From Akebia trifoliata (lineage: Eukaryota; Streptophyta; Magnoliopsida; Ranunculales; Lardizabalaceae), in NCBI GenBank assembly GCA_017979445.1, contig CM030706.1, positions 21,655,884-21,719,883 of the forward strand: a stretch of DNA of 64,000 nucleotides. Reading direction: 5' to 3'. Position numbers and translations under genes: made by a program. Below are positions 23,301 to 35,300 of this stretch, one piece after another. The stretch's first letter is position 1. Each line of letters starts with the position of its first letter. Under the pieces are notes generated by a model. The model was given only the letters and a program-made list of their open reading frames with translations. It did not search any database and was not told the origin of the DNA.

Positions 23301-26300
23301 GCTTCGTAACCTTTTTCCCTTCTTATTGTGTCTTTCAGGATCTCAAGACAAGGAAGATGATTGGTTTGGGGCATGAGAAAGATAGATTATATTATTTAAT
23401 GTGCGATGTGCCTGCTTCTGCCTTAAGTGCTTTCGTTTCACCTCTTCAGTAGCACAATCGGTTGGGTAATGTGTCCTTGTCTAATTTACGTCATATTATT
23501 CCTAGGTTGAGTTCAATGTCGGTTTTAAAATGTGAGACTTGCCAATTAAGAAAGCATCACAGTAGTTCTTTTCCTAATCGTACTGAGAATCGTCAATCAA
23601 GTCTTTATGATGTAATTCATACAGATATTTGAGGTGTTTGTGGATGATTATACCCGCATGACATGGCTCTACTAATTGAAAAATCGTACTGAATTATCTC
23701 GTGTTTCGCTTACTTTTTATAAAGAAATTTCAGTCCAATTCGGCAAACTTGTGAAAATTATCCATTCTGATAATGCTTTAGAACACATGCAATCTTCTAT
23801 TCAATCTTTTTGTTCAGATAATGACATTATTCATCAGACTAGTTGTGTTAATACTTCTCAACAGAATGGTGTTGTTGAGCGAAAACATCTTCATTTACTT
23901 GACTTGCTGGCACCATTATGTTTCAGATGCATGTACCTAAGTCTTATTGGGGTGATGTTATCCTTATAGCTTGTCATCTTATTAATCGCATATCATCATC
24001 AATTTTAAATGGTCAATCACCTTTCTCTCTTGTTTATCCTTAAGTTCATTCTTTTGTTGTTACTCCTAGAGCCTTTGGTTGTATTTGCTTTGTTCACTCA
24101 TTTGAGCCTGGGTTAGATAAATTTTCCACAAGATCTATCAAGTGTGACTTTTGGGTTACTCTCAGACACAAAAAGGGTATAGGTGTTATTGTCTTGTCAC
24201 TCAACGTCACTATGCATGTGTTGATGTGACATTCTCTGAGGCAACACCTTATTTTTTTCTATCGGTACCTCATTTGATTTGGATCTTGTGTCTTCTCGTC
24301 AGGGAAAAGTTGTCTCCTACAATTTCCTCCTCTCTGGTGCTTCCAATTCTTCCTGCAGGTGATCCTTCAACTATGCCTGTTAAAGTATATCAAAACACTT
24401 GTTTCCGAGCACCTTCATGTTCTCTACCAACCCCAAATAGCTTCACTTGAGGTTCCTCTACATCCACCAGCATCTACTTCTACCTATAGTGATATTCCTA
24501 TTGTTTTATAGAAAGGTATTAGATCTTACACTAAGCACGCAATTGCTGATTTTATGTCTTTTCATTGGATGTCACATTCATTTCGCCAATTTGCACTTTC
24601 CTTGTCTATTATTTCTATTCCTACTTCCTATAAGTAAGCATTATCCTCTTCTAGGTGGAAACTAACCATGGATGAGGAGATTGCAGCACTTCATCATAAT
24701 CATACTTGGGATCTATCTCCGTTTCCACCAAGGAAGTAGGTTGTGGGGTGCAGATGAGTGTATACAGTCAAGTACTTCCTGATGGATCTGTTTAGAGGTT
24801 GAAGGCTCGTCTAGTATCCAAGGCTTACACAAACTTATGGGTTGATTATAATGAGACTTTCTCTCTAGTGGCTCGCTTGAACTCTGCTAGTGTTCTTATT
24901 TATGTTTCCATGTTATATTGGGCCTCCATATCAATTGGATGTTAAAAATGCTTTTCTACATGGAGACTTTCAGGAGTTATGTATGAAATAGCAACCTGGA
25001 TATATTGCCTCTGGTAAGATGGGACTAGTGTGTTGCCTACAGAAGGCAATCTATGGGTTGAAACAATCGCCTAGAGCTTGATTTGATAAATTTAGCTTAG
25101 TTGTTCTCGCCTTCGTGGGAGGTAATTTGGTGACTTGGCGTAGTAAAAAATAGCAAGTTGTAGCCTATTCTAGTGCTAAAGCCGAATACAAGGCAATGAC
25201 ACATATTGCATGTGAAATGCTTTGGGTTCAGAGTCTTCCAAAGGAGATGGGGATTGAAGTTCCTACTCACATGCCTATATTGTAATAATCAGGCTGCTAG
25301 TTATATAGCTAGAAATCCAGTATTCCACGAGAGAACCAAGCACATTGAGGTCGATTGCCACTTTATTCATGATATGGTGATGGCTAAGAAGATATCTACT
25401 CCCTGTATTAAGTCAGAAAATCAGTTGGGAGATGTTCTCACAAAACCATTATCTAGGAGTTCCTTTATTACTTTTTGTACGAAGCTGAGCATGTCAGATT
25501 CATATGCTCCAGCTTGAGAAGGAGTGTTACGAGTTTTTATTTAATGTCGTGTGGGTCCACTACTTAAGCCCACACGACCCATGTCTTATTTCTCATTAAT
25601 GTAAGGTCGCGTGATCCCAATACTTAAGCCCACACAACCAACATGTTTTTAATAGCTGAAAGTGAACTACTCATTCTCCTCTCTATGTTCCTCCTTCTCT
25701 CCTTAGCCCTAATCTTCTAACAATTTGCATACCCCTCTGTTTTCAAACTGATGAAATACACCTTGACAACGGATTACTGTGAAAAACTCATCTTTTTTAA
25801 TGTTATTAGTGTCTCAAATGCTATGTTTCGAGAATATTTTGTAATGTTTTGGGTTTTGGATTTTGTAAAAATCGAAAAATCGGCACGAAACAAAATTTTA
25901 AAGTATGCTCCTCGCATACTTGAAATCCCTATTTGGGAGCTGGTCTTAATGTCTTCACTGGTAGGAAAAAAGTTCTATGGGCTTTGCTTCCTTTTGTTAT
26001 TTGCTGGAGCATTTGGAAGGAGATGCATAAGAGAATCTTCTTGGGGCTGGAGAGTTCTATGCACGAGTTATTATTGATGATTTTAGGCTTTCTGTATTTT
26101 TGGTGTAAGCTAGATGTAACTTTTAAAGGGATTTTCTTTGAGGAGTTTGCATTTAAGTGAGACTCCTTGTGTTCCCTATAGTTCTTTTTTGTCTTTCGGT
26201 TCCCTTTGTAACTATGGTTGGTCATCTCGACCTCCATTTTAGTAAATATATTTTTTTACCTATAAAAATAAAGTGTTTCTTATTAAATCATGCGAGGAAC

Positions 26301-29300
26301 TAAAATTCCCTTCAAAGGCGCACCTATTCCTTTCTTTCCATAAGCCCCAACAAACAAAGGGAAAAATCTTTCAAAGAATTTTTTTCTCTGTCTAGAAAGG
26401 TTGAAACTTCCAGCAAAACAATAAAGAACGAACCAAACGACGTTGACACCAAGCAATCTTGAACAAATGGATGAGCGTTAAATATTGGCCAATCGCCAAA
26501 CCTTGAGATCTACATCATAATCATATCTTCGGTGAAATTTTCCTTTCAACACAACACAAAAGCAAATTTGAAGAAGGGGAAGGAGAAAAAAAGATTGTTT
26601 ACGAGATTCATCACCAAAATCAAAGATTGCATCACCCATACTCTTTGTAGCCAATTCACTAGCCTACAAGTACAAGTTGGGCCCCCTTATTCCAATGGGA
26701 AAGAGATTCTTAAATAAAAAATATTACAGCAAAAAATAGAAGGAAATACAAATAAAATCAAGGAATGGACTCCTTTTGAAAAATATCTCCAGCCAAACCC
26801 TAGTTGATAAATAAATTCTAACCTTCATTTTATCCCTCACTTGGTGTGTAAAGTGGAGAACAATAATTAGAATGTGCAATTCCCCAGTCTCCACTTCTCA
26901 TCTCGATGCCCCAACTTTGATAAAAATATCTCCAACCAAATCTCAGTTGATAAAATTAAATTCTAACCTTAATTTTATCCCTCACTTGGTGTGTTAAGTG
27001 GAGAACAATGCTGAGAATGTGCAATCCCCCGATTTCCACCTCTCATTCATCTTGACACCCCAACTTTTCATTATTCTTGACTTTCTGAAAATAAGATTCC
27101 CAACTTCTCAAGTCTTCTCAATTTTCCCAACTTCTCGAGTATTATCTTGATTCCCAACCATTAAAATTTTGCCACAACTGACACTTTTAAGTCTTCCCAT
27201 GACTTAGGGTGTTCCCACTCTCTTTAGAAGTGGGTTTAATCCCTGTGGATATGCCCAACCACCACAAATAGGAGTATCAGGTTACGTCATGGGTGGGGAG
27301 ACTCGAACTCACAAACCTAGGGAGCACACCTAGGTCACTGAAGCACTGCTCCATCAATCAGGCGGTGTTGTGTCGACCATACATACCTCAAGATCACATG
27401 TTTTTGGCGAAGTGCAATGTACTCACTATTTAAAACTTCACACCATAACATCTTGGAATGTTTCAGCTGAGACATCCGAGCATCAACCAAGATCGAAACA
27501 AATAGTAACTTGAAATATTGATTGTTTCAGGAATGCTTTGGATTGTCCCAAAATGTCTTGGTCAAGACAGTCAATTTTTCTCAAACCATGTCATTACCTC
27601 CAGAGAAATGTTCTTGAATGTAATAATTAATAACATAGCCAAATCATGGTATCATCTTATACATAAGTTATGGTTATCTGATTTGCATTCCCCTACCATT
27701 AACACCTATTGCATGTGATAATAGATTATAAGATTATCAAGTTATGCACAGAAGGACTAGGTCAGTGGAAAGGGTTAAAAAAACATAAGGGACTCACGGA
27801 CAAAGCTGCAAATCAGTACGGTTCACTATGTCACTAAAATACATCACCAGAACATCTTGTATGTTTTTGTACATTTTGCCGAGCAATCAATACTTTTAAG
27901 TTAAAAAATAATGTAACTCAGATAACCAAGCGAGTGAAATTGTTATTGTTAATGCTTGGATTGTCCCAAAATGTCTTGGTCAAGACAGTCAATTTTTCTC
28001 AAACCATGTCATTACCTCCAGAGAAATGTTCTTGAATGTAATAATTAATAACATAGCCAAATCATGGTATCATCTTGTACATAAGTTATGGTTATCTGAT
28101 TTGCATTCCCCTACCATTAACACCTATTGCATGTGATAATAGATTATAAGATTATCAAGTTATGCACAGAAGGGACTAGGTCAGTGGAAAGGGTTAAAAA
28201 AAACATAAGGGACTCACGGACAAAGCTGCAAATATATTCACCAAAGTTACAAAGGTTCAAGCTCTACTAGTCACTAAAATAGTACATCAGGGAGAATACT
28301 CATCTTGTATGTTTATTACGTACATTGTATGCCGTACAAAAGCAATCAATACTTTTTTTTATAGTTAAAAAAGCAATTAATGCTAAAAACTCAGGATAAA
28401 CCAAGCAAAGTGAAATTAGTTATATGTTAAGTGAGACGTACAAATATATCGTCCATTATTGATTAATTAAAAAAATTATTTTCTCTTCTTTACATCTGAG
28501 CACAACAATAATATAGAAGAATTGTGAAAGGGTAATTATCAAGTCTCATAATGAGAACTTAGCAGATATTTATATTAATTAATGTGTAAATGGACATAAA
28601 TGCCCTTACATAGAAATAATAGAAAAATAGGAAAACTACATTATTTCCAATACTCCCCCCTCAAGTAGGGGCAAATATATCAACTAAACCCAGCTTGACA
28701 AAATGAGAGTTAGTGACAGAATGACCAACAGACTTAGTAAGCATGTTGACAAACTGATCGAAGAAGATAGAAATGTTGTCTGAATATCACCAGATCGAAC
28801 TTCTCCCTGAGAAAGTAAACATTTCTTTCGTGAAGAACTAAGTCAAAAACAAGCATGATAGCAGACTTATTGTCACAAAACAATGTGGAGGAACCAAAGA
28901 CAGGAAATCTCAACTTCGTCAACAAAGATCGAAGCCAAATAATCTCACATGTACTAGGGGTCATAGCACAATACTCAACTTCAGCAGAAGAATAAGAAAC
29001 CATACTTTGTTTCTTACTTTTCCATGATATCGGGTTACCACCATGAAAAGTAATAGAAACCATAGATAGATCCCTTGTCTGTAATAAAACCAGCATAATC
29101 AACATCAGTAAAATAAGACAAACGAGGTTGAACAGTGAATGAGTAGAACAACCCAAGACCATGACGCGACTTCAAATAGCGAAGAATACGATAAACAGTA
29201 TCAAGATGAGAAATGCGTGAAACATGCATAAACTGATTGACCACACAAACTGCAAAAGTCAAATTTGGTCTAGTGTTAGTCAAATAAATCAGACATCTAT

Positions 29301-32300
29301 GAGTCTCTGATAAGAAGAAGGATCAGATAATAGATCACTAGATTCGACATAAAGACGATAATTCTGATCCATAAAAAAGGAAACAGGACGACAATCAAAC
29401 ATACCAATGTCTTGAAAAGGATCTAATATGTATCTGTGCTAAAATAGTGAAATACCACGGTGAAAGCGAGTCACTTCTATCCCCAAGAAGTACTTGAGAG
29501 GACACAAGTCCTTAACCTCAAAAGCAAGACCCGATATCATCTTTGCCCTGTCAATCCACTGAGCATCATCTCCAGTCAAGATAATATCATTCACATAAAC
29601 CAGAACAATGGTGCAACGGCCTTCCAATCATCAACAAATAAAACAAGTATGATCTGAGTAGTATCTAGAAAACTCCATAGATAAAATGACCTCAGAAAAA
29701 TGTTAAAACCAGGCTCGTGGAGACTGTTTTAGGCCATACAGAGATTTGAGAAGGCGACATACCTTCCCAGAATACTCCCCCTGAAGACAAAACTCAGAAG
29801 AGGATCCATGTAGATAACCTCAATCAGATCAACATTGAGAAAGACATTATTTACATCGAATTGGTGAAGAGGCCACAAGTGACATGCAACTAGAGAGATA
29901 AGGAGACAAACAGTGAAAAAGTTTAGCGATAGGGGAAAATATAGCACCAAAATCATTTCCAAGAGTCTATGTAAATCCCTTAACAACTAGGCATGCCTTG
30001 TATTGATCAATTGTGCCATCCGCAAGATATTTAACAGTGAAAACCCTTTTGCAACCAACTATCCACTCCCCAGAGGGAAGGGGAACAAGCTTCCAAGTGT
30101 GATTTTTCTGCAAAGCATCCATCTCAACAGTCATAGTTTTAGTCCACTGAACATCTCACAAAGCCTCTAATACAGACCTAAAAACTCAAATGGAATCAGT
30201 GGTAGCAAGGTAGACCTAATAAGAAATAGAGAGCTTCTGATATGAAACAAACTGGACAATAGGATGATTAGTAATACCTCTCACTTACCTTTGCGAAGTG
30301 CAATAAGCAAGTGAGAGTCAGATACAGAAGGGATAAGAGTAGGTGTAAGAAAAGATATATTCGAGTCCAAGGAGGAGATTAGCAAAGAGGAAGAGGGGCG
30401 AGAGTAAACCTTAAACGTCGGAGAGGATCGAAAGAAGATCAGAGAAGGCAGCAATATAAGAAAAGGATCCTATAAAAGGAAAAAATCTCACAAAATATAT
30501 TTGACACGAAAATACGAAACATTTTAAAAAAAAAATTGACATCCAGAGAATGTATGACACGTTGAGAAACGGGATCACAACACCAATACCCCTTTGACAT
30601 AGAGTAACCCAAGAAAACACATCGAATGACCTTATCATCTAATTTCGTACGATGAGGGGTCCTATCTTTAACAAAGCAAATGCACACAAAGACTCTGACT
30701 GTAATGGGGAAGAAGGTGCTATCAGGACGAAGAACATGAAGAACCTGACCCTTTATAGTTCAACTCGGAACACGATTAAGAAATAAAGTAGCAGTGAGGA
30801 CTCCCATATTCCAATATAACCTGGGAACATGCATTCCTAGAAGAAGGCAGCAAACAATATTCATCAGGTGGTGATTCTTGCGTTCCGTCACCCCGTTCTG
30901 CTCAAGCGTGTATGGACAAGTCAACTAGTGAAACATACCATGCTCATGAAGATGAAAACGAATCCCTTTAAAAATATATTCCTAGCCATTATCAGACCTA
31001 AGAAATTTAACAGTGATATTGTACTAAGTCTGAATTATTTTAAGAAAATTAACAAAATAAAAAGCACCTCAGACCAAGAACACATCTGATAAACCTAAGT
31101 ACAACGAGAATAGTCATCTATAAAAATAACGTAATCTAAATGACTAGTAAAAACAGTAACAGGAAGGCCCCACACATCAGAGTAAAATAAATCAAACATT
31201 GCATTAAATCGATGCATGCGAGGAATATATGAAGTACGTGTGTTTAGAAATAGCATTAAAATTTATGTTCATTACAAAAACAAAACAAAAAAATTAAGCA
31301 AGAAATAAAGAACATAAGTGCAGAAAATTAACATGTCCTAAGTAAGCATGCCACAAATCTAAAGACTATGAAGAAAAAGTATGGCTCCCAGAAAATGAAG
31401 CACAAAAACCAGAACAGCAATAGGTTGAAATGCAAACAAGTACAACCCATCCCTCTCATATCCCTTACAAAAAATCCTCCTCGAAGTTGGGTCCTGAAAA
31501 AGACAGAATAGAAAAAAAGGTGACTGGGCCATTTAGAAATTTGGTGATACTAGTCACAAATAAAAAGTTATGAGATAGGTGAGGAACATGAAGCACAAAA
31601 TCATGAAAAAAAACTTAGGATAAAGGGACGGTACCCTTACTGTGGATAAGTGTAAGAGACTCATCAGCAAGGCAAATCACCCTATATGTAGTAGGAAAAG
31701 TAAAAGTAAAATTACTAGACTCACCAGTCATGTAATTAGAGGCACCAGAATCAATTACCCATGTCAAGGGAACAGAACCAGACTGAGTGACCTAAAATGC
31801 AGATGATGTACATGGAGACATGGTAACTGAGGTCACAATCGAAGATGAACGAGTATGAGCATGGATCTGATCCCATACAATAGTGCCAATCTGGGTCTGA
31901 AGCTGTTGCAAATAAATAGTGCCAAGAGAAGCAGGAGGATCAGTGGGAGGAATTTGTGATGACTCCACAGTGACAACACAGGGAGCAGAAGGCCCAAAGA
32001 AGGAGTGGCAAGAGATCACAATAGATGGGGATAGAGTTAAAAACATCAGGTCATTTCATGGCCAATCTTTCCATAATAACTGCAAGACCACGACCTCCAC
32101 TGCCACGACTCCCAGATCCCTAGGCAAGAGAGTCAAAAAAGCCTGAATTGACTGCTAGAGCCATCTGATCTGTAAGTTGAAGCAAAAAAACTACCAGGGG
32201 CCTGAATCTGAGAAGGAACTATACGATAACGACGCTCATCACTATCAATGGTCACAAATACCTCAAACAAAGAAAATAATTGAGTGGTGCTAAGAATCTA

Positions 32301-35300
32301 GGTCCGAAGTGCATCAAACTCAAGATGTAAACAACTTATCAAAAAAAAAAAAACTCAAGATGTAAACTCATGAGAAACTAATATGTCTGATGTCGAGTAG
32401 TCCTCATAACCACATACCCGGCTACTTTTGTAGACAACTGAGTCATAAACTCATAATGAGATAACTCCTCTCAATGGGACTAAAGAAATACAAAATAATC
32501 AACTACACTTTGAGTCCCTTGGGTAACCTGGGCAATGTCTCGATAAAGCTCACAAATCCTTGAGACATTCCTAACATGCGCATATGTCTGAGTAAGAGCG
32601 GACCACAAAGATGAGACAGTCACATGGTACATAAACATGGTATAGATGCACTGCTCCATAGAATTAAATAGTCATCCAAGAATAGTACAATTATCATTCT
32701 CCCATTGTTCAATTTCGAGATCAGTGAAGGATGGATTATTAACGGTGCCCAAACCATCAAGATTTATCTATATTACCCAAATAAAGTCTCATAGACCGAA
32801 ACCATAACTGAAAATTCCTACCATTTAATAAGACATTGGTAATACGTTGGGCTAAGGAATTTGTCTCAAGAATAGTGTTGGAATCCTTGATCTCTTGATT
32901 CGATATCATCGCTCACAACGAATAAGAAATGACTAACTTTGGCTTGAAGGGAGATCTCTCATAATCTCAACCCAATATGGAATAAATCACGAAGTAAAGA
33001 GTAGCCTTCTAGACCAAAAAATCAGCACCTCAAATTTCTCGCAACACCCAGCAGCACCTCAATTACTTTCACAAGGCAGTACACAGCCCAACAACCGCAA
33101 GGCAACACACAGCCCCAACAGCAGTTCGCAGTACCCAACAGCCTTGCCGCAACTCCCAACAGCACCCTTGTTGCTGTCGCAGGGCAGAAAACAGCCCAAC
33201 AACCTTGCCGCAATACCCAGAAGTGCCCTTGTTGCCGTCGCATGGCAGAAAACAGCAGTTCAGCCTTGCCGCAAGCTCTAGTAGCAACTCTGTTGCTGTC
33301 GCAAGAGGTAGCACACAGTCCAACAACCTTGCCGTAATACCCAGCAGTGCCCCTGTTGCTGTCGCAAGGTAGAAAACAACAGTTCAGTGTTGCAGCAACT
33401 CTATTGCTGCCACAAGACAGTACACAATCCAGCAGCAATGTCGCACTACCTTGCAGCACTTCCGTAGGGAAACAGCAAGGGCAGAAAGCTATCGTAGGTA
33501 CCCAACAATACACCAACAGCCTTATCAAAGGCATAAACCCTAACGTAGGGTAGAAATCAAATCAAACAGCCTACACAAGACAGAAACCCTATCGTAGGAC
33601 AGAAACACAGCACAAAAAACCTATCCCAGCATGTGATGACTCATAAAATCCCTATCACAACATGTGAGTGAGGGAACAAGAAAAAAATTCCTGAAGGGAA
33701 GACCTTTTAACGAAATTGGTGCTAGGTTATTAGGTCTCAAGATCTAGAAGATTGATAAAGGAGAAAGGAGAGGAGAGGAGAAGAGACGAGACTTCAAGAT
33801 CCAAAAAACCGAAGAGGGGAACCCAAGGGGGGACGATGGGTCCTCTAGGACTCTGATACCAAGAAGAATTGTAAAAGAGTAATTGTCAAATCTCATAATG
33901 AGAACTTGGCAGATATTTATTATATTAACTAATGTGTGAATGGACATAAATGCCCTTCATATAAAAATAATAGAAAAATAGGGAAAGTACATTATTTCCA
34001 AAAAATTTATCCCCCACAAGCCAAGAATATATTCATTTGACAAATTTTCCAAGTATATGATAAGGATCTCCATCAATGATTCACATGTAGGAACGAATAA
34101 TGGATAAATGCTAGAAATGCAGAGGCATCAACAATAAAATGACTCGAGCAAGAATAATACCTGTAAAGCCAACCCATAACCTCCATTGGCATCTTGTTCA
34201 AAATAAAGTAGCTGCAAAAATTACATAATGTAAACATAAGCTTCTATATAACAGCTTGTAAATACAATTACATCAAGATAATAAAAATGAACAATGGATT
34301 AAAGACCCCAAATTGCTATATGTAAATAGAAATTTTACTAATAACCATACTTTAAATTTGCTTTGGGCAACTGAAGTAACTCTAACAACAATCCCTGCTT
34401 GGGCTTGCTCCTCATTGATTGTCACACCAAAGAAGTGGGCACACTGCTTGTCTACCTGCATTGAAATGGAAACAAATAAGCAAACACTCAAAGTTGGTGG
34501 AACGCTATCCCTAAATAAATCAAACAAGCACCTTTCCACTAACTGATGTTCCAATAGGTAGAGGTCTAACTGTGACAGTTCCATTCATAGCTTCTTCAAG
34601 AACATTAGCAGAAATTGTGGTCTTGATAGGTACACCAAGCTTGCTAGAAAAAAGAATTAGAATGAATGTACAGGAGCTCAGTAAAACTAAAAAAGCTTCA
34701 TAAGTTTCAAAAGAGTTGTTACCTGAATAATGCAGCGAACATCGTATTAACAGTTCCCAGGTTGGACAAGTCAATCTCCATATCCATTATGTCATTTTCT
34801 AGAGCCTAAGTTGTTAAAATTATCAAATATCAACCATTCAAAGCAATTTTAAATATTTAATCCAGAGAAATGCATACCTATTAAAAATATATATATATAC
34901 ATTATGGATAAGAAAAGCAGTGATTCTGCCTCTACAGTATAATTTGTGTAATGTATAAGAACATAAAAAGCAAAAAATTACATGAACATCCTAATAACAT
35001 TTACTTGTACATGTGTGAATTTCAAACTATAAAGCATTCATTCATATATGTGTACCAGAGTGTCATCAAGAAAGATGGTCTAAGAATCAGATTCGGGACT
35101 TGAGAGTCCAGACTCCCAGGGAAAGAATCCAGGTGGCAATACTAAAAAGTGTTTGAAGCATTAGTGAATAGAAACTGCATCAAATGTATGGTTATTGAGG
35201 CTGCCATATGTAACATAGAGTATTAGACACTACAAATATGAATGTAAAGAAAGCAAGGTGAAACCAGTCAATGCGTAATCCAACTTGAGGGCCATATGGT

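Larger units (their letters stand above)
21451..25722 (+). mobile_element. Ty1/copia element 1, LTR to LTR, antisense to the host gene
   Basis: Complete layout with two LTRs, a primer site, gag-pol remnants and a polypurine tract. A perfect 5-bp target duplication ATTTG flanks it (21446-21450 and 25723-25727). Domain order protease, integrase, RT, RNase H identifies Ty1/copia. Coding parts contain many stops and an internal deletion in RT, so it cannot move by itself. At 4.27 kb it is shorter than typical 5-kb relatives. Confidence 0.93.
21165..25907. mobile_element. hAT-type non-autonomous element interrupted by a copia element
   Basis: Inverted ends of 22 bp: left CATGATTTAAAATTTCATTTCG, of which the first and last 8 bases are the clearest, and right the inverse with five or so differences (CATACTTTAAAATTTTG). 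Flanked by an 8-bp duplication CTCCTCGC at 21157-21164 and 25908-25915. Without the copia insert it is about 466 bp. It carries no recognisable transposase. Confidence 0.7.
20940..26285 (+). mobile_element. 5'-truncated L1-type LINE, split by a hAT-type element
   Basis: Two pieces of one LINE tail, 20940-21164 and 25908-26285. The first encodes the end of the reverse transcriptase's zinc-binding (zf-RVT) domain, [20 protein letters not shown] then [18 protein letters not shown]. The second, 25933-26160, encodes the L1 C-terminus, [19 protein letters not shown] then LGFLYFW, ending at a stop and AT-rich 3' UTR. When the insert is removed the two pieces align in order. Most of the LINE is missing from the 5' side, as usual for L1. 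Host target duplication not resolved. Confidence 0.75.
28515..34000 (-). mobile_element. Ty1/copia element 2, same strand as the host gene
   Basis: LTRs at both ends, a primer site next to the right (5') LTR and a polypurine tract next to the left (3') LTR. Order along the minus strand is repeat-rich leader, gag/protease, integrase, RT, RNase H, so Ty1/copia. All coding parts carry stops or shifts. No target duplication was found: the flanks read AATAT on the left and AAAAA on the right. The element lies 160 bp from exon 6 in the sense direction, so its poly(A) signals could act on the host transcript. Confidence 0.9.
18552..34160 (-). other. ARG1: ARG1-like intron 6 (15.6 kb)
   Basis: Donor GTATTA and acceptor ACAG bound an intron that holds a hAT MITE (18598-18719), another hAT MITE (19985-20197), a LINE tail with two nested insertions (20940-26285), two tandem repeats, a SINE, and a full-length-like copia element in the sense direction (28515-34000). 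The stretch 18720-19984 otherwise shows nothing, nor does 20206-20939. Confidence 0.88.

Noticed and set aside
27270..27372. Genuine tRNA gene on the minus strand
   Set aside because: A and B boxes are present but acceptor and anticodon stems do not pair, so at most a SINE head.
33022..33534. 170-codon Cys/Gly-rich open frame on the minus strand
   Set aside because: It is a translation of 61-bp tandem repeats in the copia 2 leader. The repeat period is not a multiple of three, so frames rotate.
34273..34584. 103-codon frame covering exon 5 and introns
   Set aside because: Only the exon part is real coding; the rest is intron read-through.
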